64,000 nt of DNA from a virus. Shown piece by piece: positions 43,305 to 53,206 of this stretch. A program made the translations under genes and the position numbers. The stretch is from positions 51,164 through 115,163 of IMG/VR virus record IMGVR_UViG_3300032307_000731; one strand, given 5' to 3'. Each line of letters begins with the position of its first letter. Position 1 is the stretch's first letter. Under the pieces are notes generated by a model, which saw only the letters and a list, made by a program, of their open reading frames with translations, had not been told where the DNA came from and did not search any database.

Positions 43305-46300
43305 ATGGGTCAGTCTTATAGAATTAAAACCGAATTAGGTGTCAACAAAACTATCAATGTTCAGTTGGAGCAAGATTTTGAGTTTTTAGAAATATTATCA
43401 TTAAAAATACAACAAGCCGATGTTTACACAAGAAGTTGTGCAGACTATGGTGTGATTGTTGGAAGGGTTACCGCTAATAATGGGTTTGGTATTCCAAACG
43501 CTCGAGTTTCTGTTTTCATACCAATTAGTGCGGTAGATGAATCTAACCCATTAATTTCAAGTATATATCCTTACAAATCGCCAACAGATAAGAATGAGGA
43601 TGGATATCGTTACAATTTACTACCTTACGAAAAATCTTATTCTGCTCACGCTGCCACAGGAACTTTACCAACAAGAGCGGATAGTTTAACAGGTGCGACT
43701 GCCGTTGAAATATACGACACATATTACAAATATACTACCAAAACAAATGAGAGTGGGGATTACATGATTATGGGAGCTCCATTAGGTGCTCAAACATTAG
43801 TAATGGATGTTGACTTGTCCGATATTGGTGAATTCTCATTAACACCTCAAGACTTAATTAGAATGGGGTTGGCCACAGAAGGACAAGTTGCTGGTAACAG
43901 ATTTAAAACTTCTACCGACTTAAGTTCTTTACCTCAAATAGTTTCATTAACAAAACAATTAGAGGTTAGCCCATTATGGGGGGACCCTGATATATGTCAA
44001 ATTGCCGTGAACCGAATGGATTTTGACCTTAGAGATGACGCGAATATAGACATTCAACCAACATCGGTTTTTATGGGTTCAATTTATTCAACCGCTGATG
44101 AGTTTCGTGTGAGAAAAAATGCGAAACCTAGAGATGATATGGGTAATTTATGTAGTTTAAATGCGGGTCCGGGTCAAATTTTAGCAATTAGACAAACCAT
44201 ACAAGAAGATAGTGATGGTAATCCAATATTAGAACAATTTCAGTTAGAACAATCGGGAAATATTATTGATGGTAATGGTGTGTGGATGACCGAATTACCG
44301 ATGAATTTGGATTATTTTATTACCAATGAATTTGGTGAGAAAGTTTTATCAAACGACCCTACTGTGGGTATTCCAACAAAAGGAAGGTATCGTTTTAAAG
44401 TTAAATGGTCACAATCAGCTGGAGTTTCAGAACAGACCAGACGACCAAATTATTTAATACCTAACGTAAAAGAGTATGGATGGGGAAGTGGAAGTGTAAA
44501 TAGTCCCGCAAGACAAGAAGGTTCGTATTATTTTGGATTAGATTGGAGTGGGTATACAAAAGGATTTGTTGGTTTTACATCATCAAATGTTCAACAAAGA
44601 AATCAACTGTTAGATTCAAAAATAAATTGTGAGGATACTTTTTATGAGTTTAAGTTTAATCGAGTATATACGGTTGCCGGATTTATTGATGAATTTAAAA
44701 ATGGGGCTAAAGGTAGATTTATAGGTATAAAAGAAATAGATAGTAATGAATGTGCGACTACTATAAATAAATTTCCGGTTAATGACGGATTTCGAAATTT
44801 TGATTTATTATTTTTTATTTTCGCAATTTTAATGCAAATAATTCAATTAGTAGGGTTAGTTATACTTATAGTTTATCATTTTGTTGCCTTTTTGTGGAAC
44901 AATTTTGCGGTTCCAATATTAGCTTATTTTATTGTCCAATTTGGATTTAACTCTTATTTTGAGTTTCAAGCGGCATATGCTGCGGCTGCGGGTGCAACAA
45001 GTTTTTCATGGGGTTTATTATTACTTATAACTCCATTTATATTAAAAGGGATATTATGGGCAGCAATTGCGTTATTTTTAGGATTTAATTTTAGGAAAAT
45101 TACTTCTTATAAATTTGGTAGATTAAAATTACCAATGATGCAATATCCCGATTGTCAAGCTTGTTCATGTGATGGAGAGACAACTGAGCCAGGTGGTGGG
45201 ACGGGTACAAATGAGTCTCCACCTCAAACAGGGTTGCTTAGTCAGGTATCAAACCGTAATTTTTATTATGATGAAACAATAAACTATCAATCAAATTTAA
45301 ATGCGACGGTATTCTCACAATATGGTGCGAATATGGCTGGAGAAGAGAGACAAATGAATTACCCTGGATGTGGGGGAGGATGGGGAGGCGGAGGTCGTAA
45401 TACTTACCCTTGTGACCCATATTCTGAAGAAACAATCGATGAATATAATACCATTGCGGGAAATATGAAAGTAGCAGCACTTGCTGGAAATCTAAATAAA
45501 ATAAATGTTAGTGGGGTTGCTCAATATTCTAATGGTGTTAAAGAATTTGCGGTAGGATATTCTATTCCTCCTGGAGAGAGAATTAATATCTATAATACTC
45601 GTGGAAAATATTTTACGGGTGAAAATAAAATAAAGGTTACTTTTTCTAAACCTAATAATGGTACAACACACCATTTTGATAATACTTTAACCGTATTATC
45701 AACACAGGATTTACAAGTTGGTGAGATGGTTTCTTTCATTGATATAAGTAAATCAAAAGATGTTAATTTTTTATATACCGGAACAACAACTGTTGGTGGT
45801 AGATTAATTAATGGTATTAACGGAGTTATTAATACTAATCAACAATCTGTAAATGTTACTTATGCTACTTCTCAAACACAGGGTTCACAAGTTTTATATA
45901 CATTACCACAAATAACAGGGTATACTTGTGTTGATTCTGTTACTATTTCCGCTTCAACAGATGGTACTGTAACCTATCAGACTTGCCCGGGGTATACTGT
46001 TACAAACGTTGTTACAACAGGTACCACAACATTTACTAATGAATATGGTATTGATATCTCAACAACCGGAGGTACTGCAGAATATGTTGTGATTGCCTCA
46101 GGTCAAACATTACAAAGATATATTTATCCATCTGATATTGAATATTACCAAGTATTAACCGCCATAACAATTACAACTACTGTTGTCAACGGGGTTACAA
46201 CATACACTAATCCGAATTTCAATGGGACTACAGGTTTTTGGGGGGCTCTTAATGCTCCTAATACTATTCAAGTTTGGAATGAAATAGATGGTGATGGTTG

Positions 46301-48656
46301 GGGTGTAGTTAGACCAACAGAGAATGTACCAACAACTACATTTACTGATTTGGTAGAACAAAAAGTATTAATATTACAAAGAGGTGTAGACCCTAACTCA
46401 CCAAAATATCTAAATCAATATGGTATTGGTAAAATTTTAGGATATTCAAATGAAGATAATGTAACTATAACAGGATATACAAGATTAAATATACCAATAC
46501 AACCTTTAAATACGTCAACTAATGGAAATATAAGTGTTCAAAACCATAGAAACCAAAATAATATTTTTTATCCACCATATGTTTATACACCGGGTATACC
46601 AAATTCAACATATGTTGGTGATATTTGGAGTGGATTTACTACTGATAATGTTGGGTATTATGGAAGTTTAGATTCTCAAAACTTTCCAACAGGTATATTT
46701 CCTGTTTTACAAGGGTTTTCAAATGGTGGGGTCACAGGATTAAGAACAACTTCAAGTGGTACTCAAGCGGGAGGAAATCGTTATTATTCTGCAAGTGTTG
46801 CGAATAATCGTTATGATAGTTCTGAAGATTTATCAGGAGCGGCAGTTATATGGGGTGACTATAGTAGTTCATTTCGTCAACGAGTTCCATCTCTAATTTG
46901 GTTTTTAAATGGAGATTATGTTGGGGGTAGAAGATATCATGGGTTTCCTGAATCATCATATGTAAGTCCGGTTTTATACCCTTCTTTTACAGGATTCTCA
47001 ACCTCTACTAGTGGTCAATTAAGTATTACAAATTCTAATGGATATAGAACAGTTATGAGAACTGACAGACTACCTTCATCTGATTATTCTGATTATAAAA
47101 AAGGGTTTACTTCGGGTCAAAATTCTAGTTTATTACAACAAAATTTAGGATTTGCGGTTTATTCTGTTGATTCAGGTATTGGTTATGCTGTGACTACTAC
47201 AGCATTTAGTACTGGTGCGGATATTGTAACTGCGGATATTGGTGGACAAGTTGCTGCTCTTAATGTAGTTTCAAGTTTAAACTCATGTGAAAACATGGTT
47301 GGGTTAACGTGTTATCAAGGAAATGGTACAAACTTTGGTGTTAGGCCCGGTTGTCAGGCTGATGATTATGTTGAGAACGGATGTTATGTCATGGTTAATA
47401 GACCTTTGGAAGATTTAAGTCAAGACATTAAAACTTTTAATGAATGGGCCTTTAGATTTAGATTTTTCTATGGATTATGTAGAGGGGTTTTATCACAATC
47501 TTTTGTTAATAATTGGGTGAATGGTTCTTTGTATATGTTTCCAATCCAAGTAGATATTGAATATGATAGTAATAATCAACCGAGTACTCCTCAATTTGCA
47601 ACGCAATTAGTTTATTTTGATAAATCAAGTAATAATTTTTATTATAGAAGTTCACCATTTAGACTTAATAATACGTCAAGTATTGATGGAGATTTCATTG
47701 GATTACCTCCAACAGGACAATCGTCACCTACAAATCAAAGACAATTATTATTTCCAACAACAATTATTAATTTGGGAATAAAAGATGATTTTTACCAAGA
47801 AATTATTTTTGACCCATCGGCTAAAGGGTATATAATGAAAAGTTTAAATTCAACAAGTTATTCTGATACTTCTGATTTAGTGAATTTATTTGTTATAAGT
47901 AGAATTACTGATGAGTCGTTTTTACAACAATTAATATCATTTAATCCAAATAATAATTTAGACCAATTATTTTCAAGACAATATAAAAGAATTGATGGAG
48001 ACTTAGCTCAAACTATGTCTATAAATTCGGAGTTTGGAGTAATTCCTTTTTCTCCTGAATTTTATAGTAGTTTGGGATTACCTTCAGACCCTGTTCAAAT
48101 TTTAGGTTCATTGGGTAATCCAACAATGGCGATTTATTTTTCATCTACAACTTTTGATTTGCAAAATAAAGATTATTTGAGTCCGGGGGTTATTGATTTC
48201 AGGCCTTCAAATAATGCCAATGCTCTAACATATTATTATGGTATTAAATCTCAAGAGGTACCATATTACCAATGGACTAGAGATACTAATCCAACAACAG
48301 GTGTTTTCGGTACTCAAGATAATAATTGGGCGACAAATTATAGTACAAACTCTTCATCTTCAGGAATATTTTCATACCCATATCAATCTCTTAATAGACG
48401 TGATGATGGGATTACACATCCGAGTTATTTCATTCCATCAAACACCGCTTTGAGTGATACATTTGCTCGTGGTTATATCTTTAACTTATCCGCACAAACA
48501 TACACTGATTTTACATATTCGGCGACATATGGGTATAATACGTGGTCAGGAAGAAACAAATTTTTGGTAGGTGCGCCAAATCATTTTTATTTTGGACTAA
48601 TTAAAGGGGAGAGCGCTCTTGATAAATTTAAAGAAAAATATTCGATAGATGAATAA
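43305..48656 (+). CDS. Giant virion protein with membrane-like helices, 1783 aa
   Basis: I cannot name this protein. Residues about 45-70 (YGVIVGRVTANNGFGIPNAR) start a carboxypeptidase-regulatory-like beta domain. Residues about 498-600 contain three to four long hydrophobic stretches (LLFFIFAILMQIIQLVGLVI, VAFLWNNFAVPILAYFIV, WGLLLLITPFILKGILWAA) that look like membrane-spanning helices, ending in FRKITSYKFGR. A Cys cluster (CQACSCDG) follows. Residues about 625-1783 are beta-rich, Gly/Ser/Asn/Tyr-rich, as in tail fibres or baseplate spikes. There is no signal peptide. It lies between gp6 and unknown structural genes. Position suggests a baseplate or membrane-interacting part. It overlaps the next gene by eight bases. 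Confidence 0.65.
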   Translation: MGQSYRIKTELGVNKTINVQLEQDFEFLEILSLKIQQADVYTRSCADYGVIVGRVTANNGFGIPNARVSVFIPISAVDESNPLISSIYPYKSPTDKNEDGYRYNLLPYEKSYSAHAATGTLPTRADSLTGATAVEIYDTYYKYTTKTNESGDYMIMGAPLGAQTLVMDVDLSDIGEFSLTPQDLIRMGLATEGQVAGNRFKTSTDLSSLPQIVSLTKQLEVSPLWGDPDICQIAVNRMDFDLRDDANIDIQPTSVFMGSIYSTADEFRVRKNAKPRDDMGNLCSLNAGPGQILAIRQTIQEDSDGNPILEQFQLEQSGNIIDGNGVWMTELPMNLDYFITNEFGEKVLSNDPTVGIPTKGRYRFKVKWSQSAGVSEQTRRPNYLIPNVKEYGWGSGSVNSPARQEGSYYFGLDWSGYTKGFVGFTSSNVQQRNQLLDSKINCEDTFYEFKFNRVYTVAGFIDEFKNGAKGRFIGIKEIDSNECATTINKFPVNDGFRNFDLLFFIFAILMQIIQLVGLVILIVYHFVAFLWNNFAVPILAYFIVQFGFNSYFEFQAAYAAAAGATSFSWGLLLLITPFILKGILWAAIALFLGFNFRKITSYKFGRLKLPMMQYPDCQACSCDGETTEPGGGTGTNESPPQTGLLSQVSNRNFYYDETINYQSNLNATVFSQYGANMAGEERQMNYPGCGGGWGGGGRNTYPCDPYSEETIDEYNTIAGNMKVAALAGNLNKINVSGVAQYSNGVKEFAVGYSIPPGERINIYNTRGKYFTGENKIKVTFSKPNNGTTHHFDNTLTVLSTQDLQVGEMVSFIDISKSKDVNFLYTGTTTVGGRLINGINGVINTNQQSVNVTYATSQTQGSQVLYTLPQITGYTCVDSVTISASTDGTVTYQTCPGYTVTNVVTTGTTTFTNEYGIDISTTGGTAEYVVIASGQTLQRYIYPSDIEYYQVLTAITITTTVVNGVTTYTNPNFNGTTGFWGALNAPNTIQVWNEIDGDGWGVVRPTENVPTTTFTDLVEQKVLILQRGVDPNSPKYLNQYGIGKILGYSNEDNVTITGYTRLNIPIQPLNTSTNGNISVQNHRNQNNIFYPPYVYTPGIPNSTYVGDIWSGFTTDNVGYYGSLDSQNFPTGIFPVLQGFSNGGVTGLRTTSSGTQAGGNRYYSASVANNRYDSSEDLSGAAVIWGDYSSSFRQRVPSLIWFLNGDYVGGRRYHGFPESSYVSPVLYPSFTGFSTSTSGQLSITNSNGYRTVMRTDRLPSSDYSDYKKGFTSGQNSSLLQQNLGFAVYSVDSGIGYAVTTTAFSTGADIVTADIGGQVAALNVVSSLNSCENMVGLTCYQGNGTNFGVRPGCQADDYVENGCYVMVNRPLEDLSQDIKTFNEWAFRFRFFYGLCRGVLSQSFVNNWVNGSLYMFPIQVDIEYDSNNQPSTPQFATQLVYFDKSSNNFYYRSSPFRLNNTSSIDGDFIGLPPTGQSSPTNQRQLLFPTTIINLGIKDDFYQEIIFDPSAKGYIMKSLNSTSYSDTSDLVNLFVISRITDESFLQQLISFNPNNNLDQLFSRQYKRIDGDLAQTMSINSEFGVIPFSPEFYSSLGLPSDPVQILGSLGNPTMAIYFSSTTFDLQNKDYLSPGVIDFRPSNNANALTYYYGIKSQEVPYYQWTRDTNPTTGVFGTQDNNWATNYSTNSSSSGIFSYPYQSLNRRDDGITHPSYFIPSNTALSDTFARGYIFNLSAQTYTDFTYSATYGYNTWSGRNKFLVGAPNHFYFGLIKGESALDKFKEKYSIDE

Positions 48657-50346
48657 TTTTACAATAATACCGAGTGGGTTAAAATATAAGGGGGCTCCAT
48701 CAGTTGATGAAAGGGTGACCATATCTTTAAATCAACAAAGTCAACAAATTACGGAATACGATAGAAGTGTTACGATTAGTTTAGCTCAGGTTTATGATGA
48801 TGAGAGACAAGCATGTACAGTATTTAGACCAACGTTTAAAGTGAATTATGTATATGATAACACTTATGTCGGTAGTACTACTTATTTACCTTTTCAATAT
48901 AACTTATATTATGTTGATGCTGCAAACTCAACGGTTAGTGGAATTTGGAAAGGTTACCCACAATACTATGAATTTGATTTTTTTAGACCGGATGTTAACG
49001 ACCAGCATTTTAAATATAAATCAAAAAGTGCTTACACATACAATTGGATGTATTATTTAACATATCCATTCGAAAACGACTACACTAAGAAACTATATTA
49101 TTATTCTAACACAACTAGAGATATTGATTGGGAGGCTCAAGAAGGTATTCCATTTACCATTGAAAATATTGAGATAAATGGAAATGGATTAATATCATTT
49201 AAATGTATTGCGCCTCATGGGTTATCAGTTGATGAATATGTTGAATTATCTTTAACTTATAGAAATTCTAATATTTTCCAAGTTTACTCATTAGGTAATG
49301 GGTTATTTGATAGTGACCCTTATGTCTTCAATGTTTTCAATATTGGTTATACGGGAAATACTTTTGCGGATAATGTTACTGGATTATTTAAACGAGTGAT
49401 TAATCCGGACAATTTATTAGAAACTAAATCAAAGTATTATGTTCGAAAGCACAAAGTAATAACTAATCTTGATGATTTAATTATAACTAAAAATGGTTTT
49501 GAAAAGAATGTTTTTAATGAGAAAAAACAATTTGAATATAGTTCAATAACACCGAATAACCTTTCAAGGATATCTCAAAAAACTAGTAGTAACTCTTACA
49601 ATATAACATCAGCTTATGATTTAGATTTTGCAGGGTATAAAGATAATCAAATGAGACCTTTGAATGAAATATATTTGACAATTATAAATAAAGGATATTC
49701 AGGGTATTTTAATGAACCTTCATTTGGGTTTGGTTTAAAACAAGGTTGGGAGTTTAATTTAACAAAAGAAGTTAATGAATATTGGGATTTATTTAATAAT
49801 GAATCTAATTGTCAAATACCTTTATCGTCATATACATTAACAAGTGGAGCGACTAAAACATTTTATTATAATCAAAATTTATCCAAAGGTGATGTATTGT
49901 ACGGTGATTTTTGTGAATGGAATGACTATGAACAACTTGAAAGAGTTATATCACCATATTATCAAAAAATAAATTATAATCAAAAAGTTTTTCAAACTTC
50001 TGATTTTGTCGATACAAACTCTAAAGGGTTTTATTATGAACCTCATAATAAAATGACTTTAAAAGTATTTTCAGATTATATTGAAACAGGTAATGTTGAA
50101 TTTATTGACCAATTACCTGAGTATTCATTTTATTCGGAATCTGACCAACAATTTAGATGGAGAGATTTATATACTTATGGGTTTTTTGATAATTTTGATA
50201 GAGGTGTTGATTATCCATTTTTGAATACTTCTCATTATCCTTTTGCTGATATAGTGTTTAGATTAATACCGGAAGGTAGTAATTATAATGAAAGTTTAAA
50301 CGGGGTTGATATACCAATAAAACCATTAATAGATGACTGTGAATAA
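48649..50346 (+). CDS. Virion structural protein, unknown, 565 aa
   Basis: Beta-rich, with many Tyr, Asn and Phe residues and few Lys. The N-terminal part (MNNFTIIPSGLKYKGAP, then VDERVTISLNQQSQQITEYD) and several YYY-type stretches are typical of tail-module proteins, but I do not recognise a family. Around residues 170-205 (DWEAQEGIPFTIENIEINGN) there is a small strand repeat. It has no signal peptide, membrane helix or Cys motif. It starts eight bases inside the preceding gene's end and overlaps the following gene by 14 bases, so it is co-translated within the baseplate block. A baseplate or fibre-attachment role is a reasonable inference. Confidence 0.65.
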   Translation: MNNFTIIPSGLKYKGAPSVDERVTISLNQQSQQITEYDRSVTISLAQVYDDERQACTVFRPTFKVNYVYDNTYVGSTTYLPFQYNLYYVDAANSTVSGIWKGYPQYYEFDFFRPDVNDQHFKYKSKSAYTYNWMYYLTYPFENDYTKKLYYYSNTTRDIDWEAQEGIPFTIENIEINGNGLISFKCIAPHGLSVDEYVELSLTYRNSNIFQVYSLGNGLFDSDPYVFNVFNIGYTGNTFADNVTGLFKRVINPDNLLETKSKYYVRKHKVITNLDDLIITKNGFEKNVFNEKKQFEYSSITPNNLSRISQKTSSNSYNITSAYDLDFAGYKDNQMRPLNEIYLTIINKGYSGYFNEPSFGFGLKQGWEFNLTKEVNEYWDLFNNESNCQIPLSSYTLTSGATKTFYYNQNLSKGDVLYGDFCEWNDYEQLERVISPYYQKINYNQKVFQTSDFVDTNSKGFYYEPHNKMTLKVFSDYIETGNVEFIDQLPEYSFYSESDQQFRWRDLYTYGFFDNFDRGVDYPFLNTSHYPFADIVFRLIPEGSNYNESLNGVDIPIKPLIDDCE

Positions 50347-51163
50347 AGTAACGATGGTACCTGATGGTACTAATAAAGACATAAATATTCCAATAAAATT
50401 GACTTGGGATTATTTGGGGTTAGACATGGCGATTGATGAGTATGAAACTCAAATGATAACTGAAGTTATTGGGGTTGGACGAGATTTTGAGGTAAGCAGA
50501 TTTGCTCACGCACCTGCTACCGGAACTACGGATAACACTGAAGTGAATTATGAATTTTATTTTTATTCTGGAGGACCTTTGTCGAATATAACGAGTTGGA
50601 GTATTGATTATATGAATGAAGGGTTTACCTCAGAAGATTTATATTATTATAATAATAATTTTGCAAATTCATTTTTTAAATTAGATTTTTATGATACCCC
50701 GGATGAAAAAAGACAAACAAATTATTTGACGGTTATTATCCCAACTCAGCAAGGTTTAAAAATGGATGTTCAAATGAGTCGAAATGTTGTTTCAGTAAAG
50801 AAACCAAAATTTATTTTGGATTATGTCGGAGATAAGGAAGGGTTTTTCTTGTATTGGTTAAAGAAAAGAACTTTTTTGGATTTGGATACATTTTATATGG
50901 CGGCTAAGTTTTATAATGCAAAGACGGGACAATTTACAAAAATGATGACAGGTAACGGGACGGACCCATTAGATGATACTAATGGACCTCAATCAGACCT
51001 TTCTGATGGACTAAGGTATAATTTTGATAACACTCAATATTTTTATTACACCGTTAAGTTAGATTATCCGAGTCAAACTTATCAAGTATTAAATACTTAT
51101 GGTCAGAGAATGGGGACTAATATTCCCATAAAATGGTACGAATATGTTAACCCACCAGTATAA
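50333..51163 (+). CDS. Virion structural protein, unknown, 276 aa
   Basis: I do not recognise this protein. It is acidic, Asp/Tyr/Phe-rich, with strands such as VSVKKPKFILDYVGDKEGFF and LDTFYMAAKFYNAKTGQFTK. The last 60 residues are beta-rich. It sits in a run of overlapping genes (14 bases into the preceding gene, TAATG to the next), which suggests stoichiometric assembly into one substructure. Nothing points to an enzyme. It may be a peripheral wedge or fibre-hinge protein, by location only. Confidence 0.65.
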   Translation: MTVNKVTMVPDGTNKDINIPIKLTWDYLGLDMAIDEYETQMITEVIGVGRDFEVSRFAHAPATGTTDNTEVNYEFYFYSGGPLSNITSWSIDYMNEGFTSEDLYYYNNNFANSFFKLDFYDTPDEKRQTNYLTVIIPTQQGLKMDVQMSRNVVSVKKPKFILDYVGDKEGFFLYWLKKRTFLDLDTFYMAAKFYNAKTGQFTKMMTGNGTDPLDDTNGPQSDLSDGLRYNFDNTQYFYYTVKLDYPSQTYQVLNTYGQRMGTNIPIKWYEYVNPPV

Positions 51164-52254
51164 TGGAAGATTTTTATAATATTAAGATATCACCGGAAAC
51201 AATATTAGGTGATTTGTCAGTTGTGGATTATCAAGGGACTCCTGTTGGGGTCTATTCTGCTATGACCCAAGTTGTGAGTTCAGGGGTGAACGGAAGTTCA
51301 ATTTTGACAGGACTTACCATTCCAATTTTGATAAGGCAAAGTGCGGTTGATGCGGGATATTATAGTCCTTTTGACGGAGCGGTTTTACAAAAAGATGTTG
51401 TTGCAAATTTTATATTTTCATCCACTACATCCTCAGGTTATACTTACAATGTTTATAACACATCAAATGAATTTCAAAAATTTTTGGATTTATCTGCTTA
51501 TAGAATTGATTGGGGTGATGGTTCACCAAAACAAACAATAACAACTTACGCACCTAATTCAATTAATCATACATACCCTGTTGAGAATAAACAATATGTG
51601 ATTACATTAGAACAGACTAACCCTTGGGGAATTACAAAAGTTTCAAAAACTATTACAACACCATTTAGTGATGTGACAATTTATAATCCTCAAGGAGAGG
51701 CGTTTTTCGCACCATCATCAGGTAATTGGATTGGTACATCAGTGTCTTATGATTATATATTTTCAGGTGATGCGGTTAATGAAGTGTCGGCTCAAACATC
51801 TAACAATTATGTTACGATACCATTTACCATATCGGGTGTTACTAAATCAAGATTAACTGAATTAGAAACTTATGGGGATTTAACAATTAATCAAAGAATT
51901 GGTACTCCGGTTATTAGTAATGGACAAATATGGGGAATGATTACCGATGTTACACCAATCTATACTGCATATACCATCACTCAGATTAATTATTATGATT
52001 ATTTTGATGGTACTACAATATATTTTGAACAATCATCAGGATTAACTGAGAACAATTTAACCTCAACACCAATAACTAAAGATGAAGTTTTATTAAAAGT
52101 TGTTGACCAAGCACAAATACAAACAAATGTTTTTGTTGAAAGAGGTAACAATAGTGCTTATGAAAGAGTTCAAAGAATTGGAGAGGTAGACAATCTTGGT
52201 GACATGATTAATTATGGGTACGGATTTTTTAATGTAGTTAACAAACAAAATTAA
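51163..52254 (+). CDS. Virion structural protein with PKD-like domain, 363 aa
   Basis: Residues about 108-165 contain a PKD-type beta-sandwich: YRIDWGDGSPKQTITTYAPN then INHTYPVENKQYVITLEQTN. The WGDG and NHTYP hallmarks are clear. The rest is Ser/Thr/Gly-rich with strands and few charged helices, except for the end (VVDQAQIQTNVFVERGNN). PKD domains are used in surface adhesion and as spacers. The preceding and following genes are structural, so this is probably a fibre or baseplate-edge protein. The start is in the TAATG overlap with the preceding gene. Confidence 0.72.
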   Translation: MEDFYNIKISPETILGDLSVVDYQGTPVGVYSAMTQVVSSGVNGSSILTGLTIPILIRQSAVDAGYYSPFDGAVLQKDVVANFIFSSTTSSGYTYNVYNTSNEFQKFLDLSAYRIDWGDGSPKQTITTYAPNSINHTYPVENKQYVITLEQTNPWGITKVSKTITTPFSDVTIYNPQGEAFFAPSSGNWIGTSVSYDYIFSGDAVNEVSAQTSNNYVTIPFTISGVTKSRLTELETYGDLTINQRIGTPVISNGQIWGMITDVTPIYTAYTITQINYYDYFDGTTIYFEQSSGLTENNLTSTPITKDEVLLKVVDQAQIQTNVFVERGNNSAYERVQRIGEVDNLGDMINYGYGFFNVVNKQN

Positions 52255-52273
52255 AGGAAAAAAAGAACTAAAC

Positions 52274-52291
52274 TATTTATAAATTAAATAA
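52274..52291 (+). promoter_or_regulatory. Putative phage promoter motif
   Basis: TATTTATAAATTAAATAA begins 24 nt before the ATG at 52298. Confidence 0.6.
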
Positions 52292-52297
52292 CAAGTT

Positions 52298-53206
52298 ATG
52301 GCAATTGGAAGCTATGGAACAATAAGACCTTCAGATGTTTCACCAACAGATGTTGAAATCATCATGAATTATACACCGAGTAGAGATGTTACGGACGCAT
52401 TTGTCTTAACAAAATTGGATGCTCAAACAATTTTACGACCTTATTTTGAAAATTCTGAAACCGGAGGAAACGCAGGTGTTGAGGTTTTGGGGGGGTTATA
52501 TAATTTAACATTACCTGCTAATCAGTTTAACGCATTAGGGTTTTATACTTTATATTTGAGACCCGCCCAAATCAGAACAACAATTACTGATTGTGGGGTT
52601 TTAAGTGCTCTTCCAAATGTTAAAGGTCTTGTTATTGATTTAGCTAATGTACCAACAGAATATCAAAACAAATTTGTACCACAGGGATTAATTGGGTTTA
52701 GAATTGAATATCTAAATCCGGATGGTTCTAAAATACCTAATTTTTTCAGAGTAATTACTTCAAGTTTTTATTGTGAACCTGTTGTAACAAATGAAGTTAA
52801 CACACAACAAAAGGCGATTAGATATAGATATGTTGATGGTTCATCAAATTTGATATTTTTAACATTATCACCATCATCATCTCCAACTAACAAACCAAAT
52901 GCGACCCCATTTATTGGACAACCAAGCCAAGATATTATTATAACTAATACCTTCTTTAATCCGGTTACGATTGAAATTGAAATGGTTGAATATGACATTT
53001 CATCTCTTGCGATTGCTCTTTATGGTAATCAAACCAAATCTATTGATGATGGAATTTATACAATTTACGATTCACAAAATAACATCTATAGACAATACAA
53101 CTTATACGAGGTTAGAGACCAATTTAATGCGTTGTTATACGAGGTTAGACAAGGTCGAGGTAATAATATTGATTTTAGTAAAAACTTTACAAATATAACA
53201 ACTTAA
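52298..53206 (+). CDS. Virion structural protein, unknown, 302 aa
   Basis: I do not recognise this beta-rich protein. The N-terminal 60 residues include SDVSPTDVEIIMNYTPSRDV then FVLTKLDAQTILRPYFENSE, and the C-terminal 60 residues include YDSQNNIYRQYNLYEVRDQF. There is no Cys motif that would point to a zinc site. It is preceded by a promoter-like motif and coupled (TAATG) to the gp7-like wedge gene, consistent with a wedge-associated role. T4 gp8 has a similar position next to gp7, but no recognisable gp8 sequence was seen. Confidence 0.65.
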   Translation: MAIGSYGTIRPSDVSPTDVEIIMNYTPSRDVTDAFVLTKLDAQTILRPYFENSETGGNAGVEVLGGLYNLTLPANQFNALGFYTLYLRPAQIRTTITDCGVLSALPNVKGLVIDLANVPTEYQNKFVPQGLIGFRIEYLNPDGSKIPNFFRVITSSFYCEPVVTNEVNTQQKAIRYRYVDGSSNLIFLTLSPSSSPTNKPNATPFIGQPSQDIIITNTFFNPVTIEIEMVEYDISSLAIALYGNQTKSIDDGIYTIYDSQNNIYRQYNLYEVRDQFNALLYEVRQGRGNNIDFSKNFTNITT

